Part shown: positions 7,078-7,407 of the stretch, one piece after another | How the letters are laid out: each line of letters begins with the position of its first letter | Numbering within the stretch: the first letter of the stretch is position 1 | DNA from: Deltaproteobacteria bacterium | GTDB taxonomy: Bacteria > Desulfobacterota > Desulfobacteria > Desulfobacterales > SURF-7 | Assembly: GCA_019307665.1 (NCBI GenBank) | Contig: JAFDJC010000159.1 | Coordinates: 1-7,407 of the forward strand | DNA length: 7,407 nt | Reading direction: 5' to 3' | The notes under the pieces: model-generated | Told to the model about the DNA's origin: nothing | The model's input: the letters and a program-made list of their open reading frames with translations, nothing else | The model's database searches: none | Position numbers and translations under genes: made by a program

Positions 7078-7275
7078 TTACCCGCCGAATATTTTGTTTT
7101 TATCAGATAGCTTGTATCCTAGTGCCAGAAGTATTTTCCGCTTGGTTTCGACGCGGCATGTTTCTCCCCGTTCAATACGAGCAATCGTTATCGGGGATAC
7201 GTTTGCTTTTCTGGCAAGCTCAGCTTTACTCATTAAAAGAGATTCTCTGACTTCGCTAAGTGAGTTTTTACCCAT
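7078..7275 (-). CDS. Small Cro/C1 (XRE)-type helix-turn-helix protein heading the pil operon
   Basis: The 65-residue protein is almost entirely one Cro/C1-type DNA-binding domain. The helix-turn-helix spans about residues 16-38, with KAELARKANVSPITIARIER at 17-36 followed by GE, a close fit to the family pattern of helix 2, turn, and recognition helix. Helices 4-5 follow (VETKRKILLALG) and then a short tail to 65, with no effector or oligomerisation domain. It lies on the same strand as pilM, 9 bases upstream, so the two are very likely co-transcribed. It may autoregulate the pil operon or act elsewhere; the sequence does not decide this. The ATG has a weak GAG 9 bases upstream. The antisense frame covering the same DNA shows no recognisable domain. 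Domain call is strong, target unknown. Confidence 0.85.
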   Translation of the reverse strand: MGKNSLSEVRESLLMSKAELARKANVSPITIARIERGETCRVETKRKILLALGYKLSDKNKIFGG

Positions 7276-7407
7276 TGTTTTATACTCTAATTAAGGTTAA
7301 AATCGCTTTATGCTCAATTAAAAAAAAAGCATCATTGTCCATTCTTTTTATTTTTATTAAGCATAATTATATCATTTTAGCATTAAGTCAAGTAAAATTT
7401 ATATAAA
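7276..7407. other. AT-rich non-coding leader/upstream region of the pil operon
   Basis: No gene is visible in these 132 bases. They hold the possible promoter and several copies of the pentamer AGCAT (7328-7332, 7360-7364, 7379-7383). An inverted ATGCT at 7310-7314 could pair with 7328-7332 as a weak 5-bp hairpin. CTTAAT occurs twice on the minus strand around the -10/-35 area, 26 bases apart. These might be regulator sites, but they are short and the composition is biased. Confidence 0.5.
7366..7391 (-). promoter_or_regulatory. Possible sigma-70-type promoter for the HTH-pilMNOPQ operon
   Basis: On the minus strand a TTGACT (7386-7391) precedes a perfect TATAAT (7366-7371). The spacer is only 14 bases, shorter than the usual 16-18. 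Using AATTAT as the -10 element gives a 17-base spacer but a poorer box. The predicted start would leave a leader of roughly 80 bases before the ATG at 7275. The whole stretch is AT-rich, so chance matches are likely. Confidence 0.4.

Noticed and set aside
6995..7294. Plus-strand open frame of 99 codons opposite the HTH gene and the start of pilM
   Set aside because: Both minus-strand genes there show recognisable family motifs (Cro/C1 HTH and PilM phosphate-1 loop). The plus-strand translation resembles nothing known.
7310..7332. Possible attenuator hairpin ATGCT/AGCAT with a T-rich loop before the HTH gene
   Set aside because: The stem is only 5 bp and AT-rich with a 13-base loop, and no U-run follows the stem in the transcribed direction, so it is unlikely to be a terminator or attenuator.
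1..7407. Search for tRNA or rRNA genes, insertion sequences, transposase genes, phage genes or attachment sites
   Set aside because: Nothing of the kind is visible. Nearly all of the window is occupied by well-motivated pil-related genes, and base composition looks even apart from the repeats.

Overview
The window holds one compact gene cluster for a type IVa pilus alignment and secretion machine. Five genes on the minus strand read, in transcription order, pilM, pilN, pilO, pilP and pilQ (from 7068 down to 872). A small Cro/C1-type DNA-binding protein gene (7275-7078) precedes them on the same strand, only 9 bases from pilM. On the plus strand a TPR lipoprotein (30-782) converges on pilQ. 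It looks like the PilF/PilW/Tgl class of secretin pilotin. The DNA is AT-rich. The three-AMIN PilQ with long Glu/Pro/Ala linkers, the Tgl-like lipoprotein and the general protein style suggest a Gram-negative bacterium of the Desulfobacterota (old Deltaproteobacteria). That placement is inferred from style, not from a marker gene.

Layout: 1-29 carries a ribosome binding site only. 30-782 is the TPR lipoprotein. 788-847 is a large inverted repeat that works as a terminator in both directions. 872-4096 is pilQ, 4101-4748 pilP, 4773-5444 pilO, 5444-6016 pilN, 6013-7068 pilM and 7078-7275 the HTH gene. 7276-7407 is AT-rich non-coding DNA with a possible promoter firing leftward. The only other gaps are 4, 24 and 9 bases, and pilM/pilN (ATGA) and pilN/pilO (TAATG) overlap, so the six minus-strand genes very probably form one transcript.

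How it works together (family knowledge): PilM is a cytoplasmic actin-like protein that grips the N-terminal INLLPYR segment of PilN. PilN and PilO are bitopic inner-membrane proteins that pair through similar periplasmic folds. PilP links PilN/PilO to the periplasmic domains of PilQ. PilQ is the outer-membrane secretin ring through which the pilus leaves. A TPR pilotin brings PilQ to the outer membrane and helps it oligomerise, and the plus-strand lipoprotein fits that job.

I found no new biological system. The unusual points are a perfect lipobox on PilQ itself, an expanded repeat-derived linker in PilQ, an 18-bp tandem repeat with an A11 run encoding a poly-lysine tail on PilO, and the regulator gene at the head of the operon.
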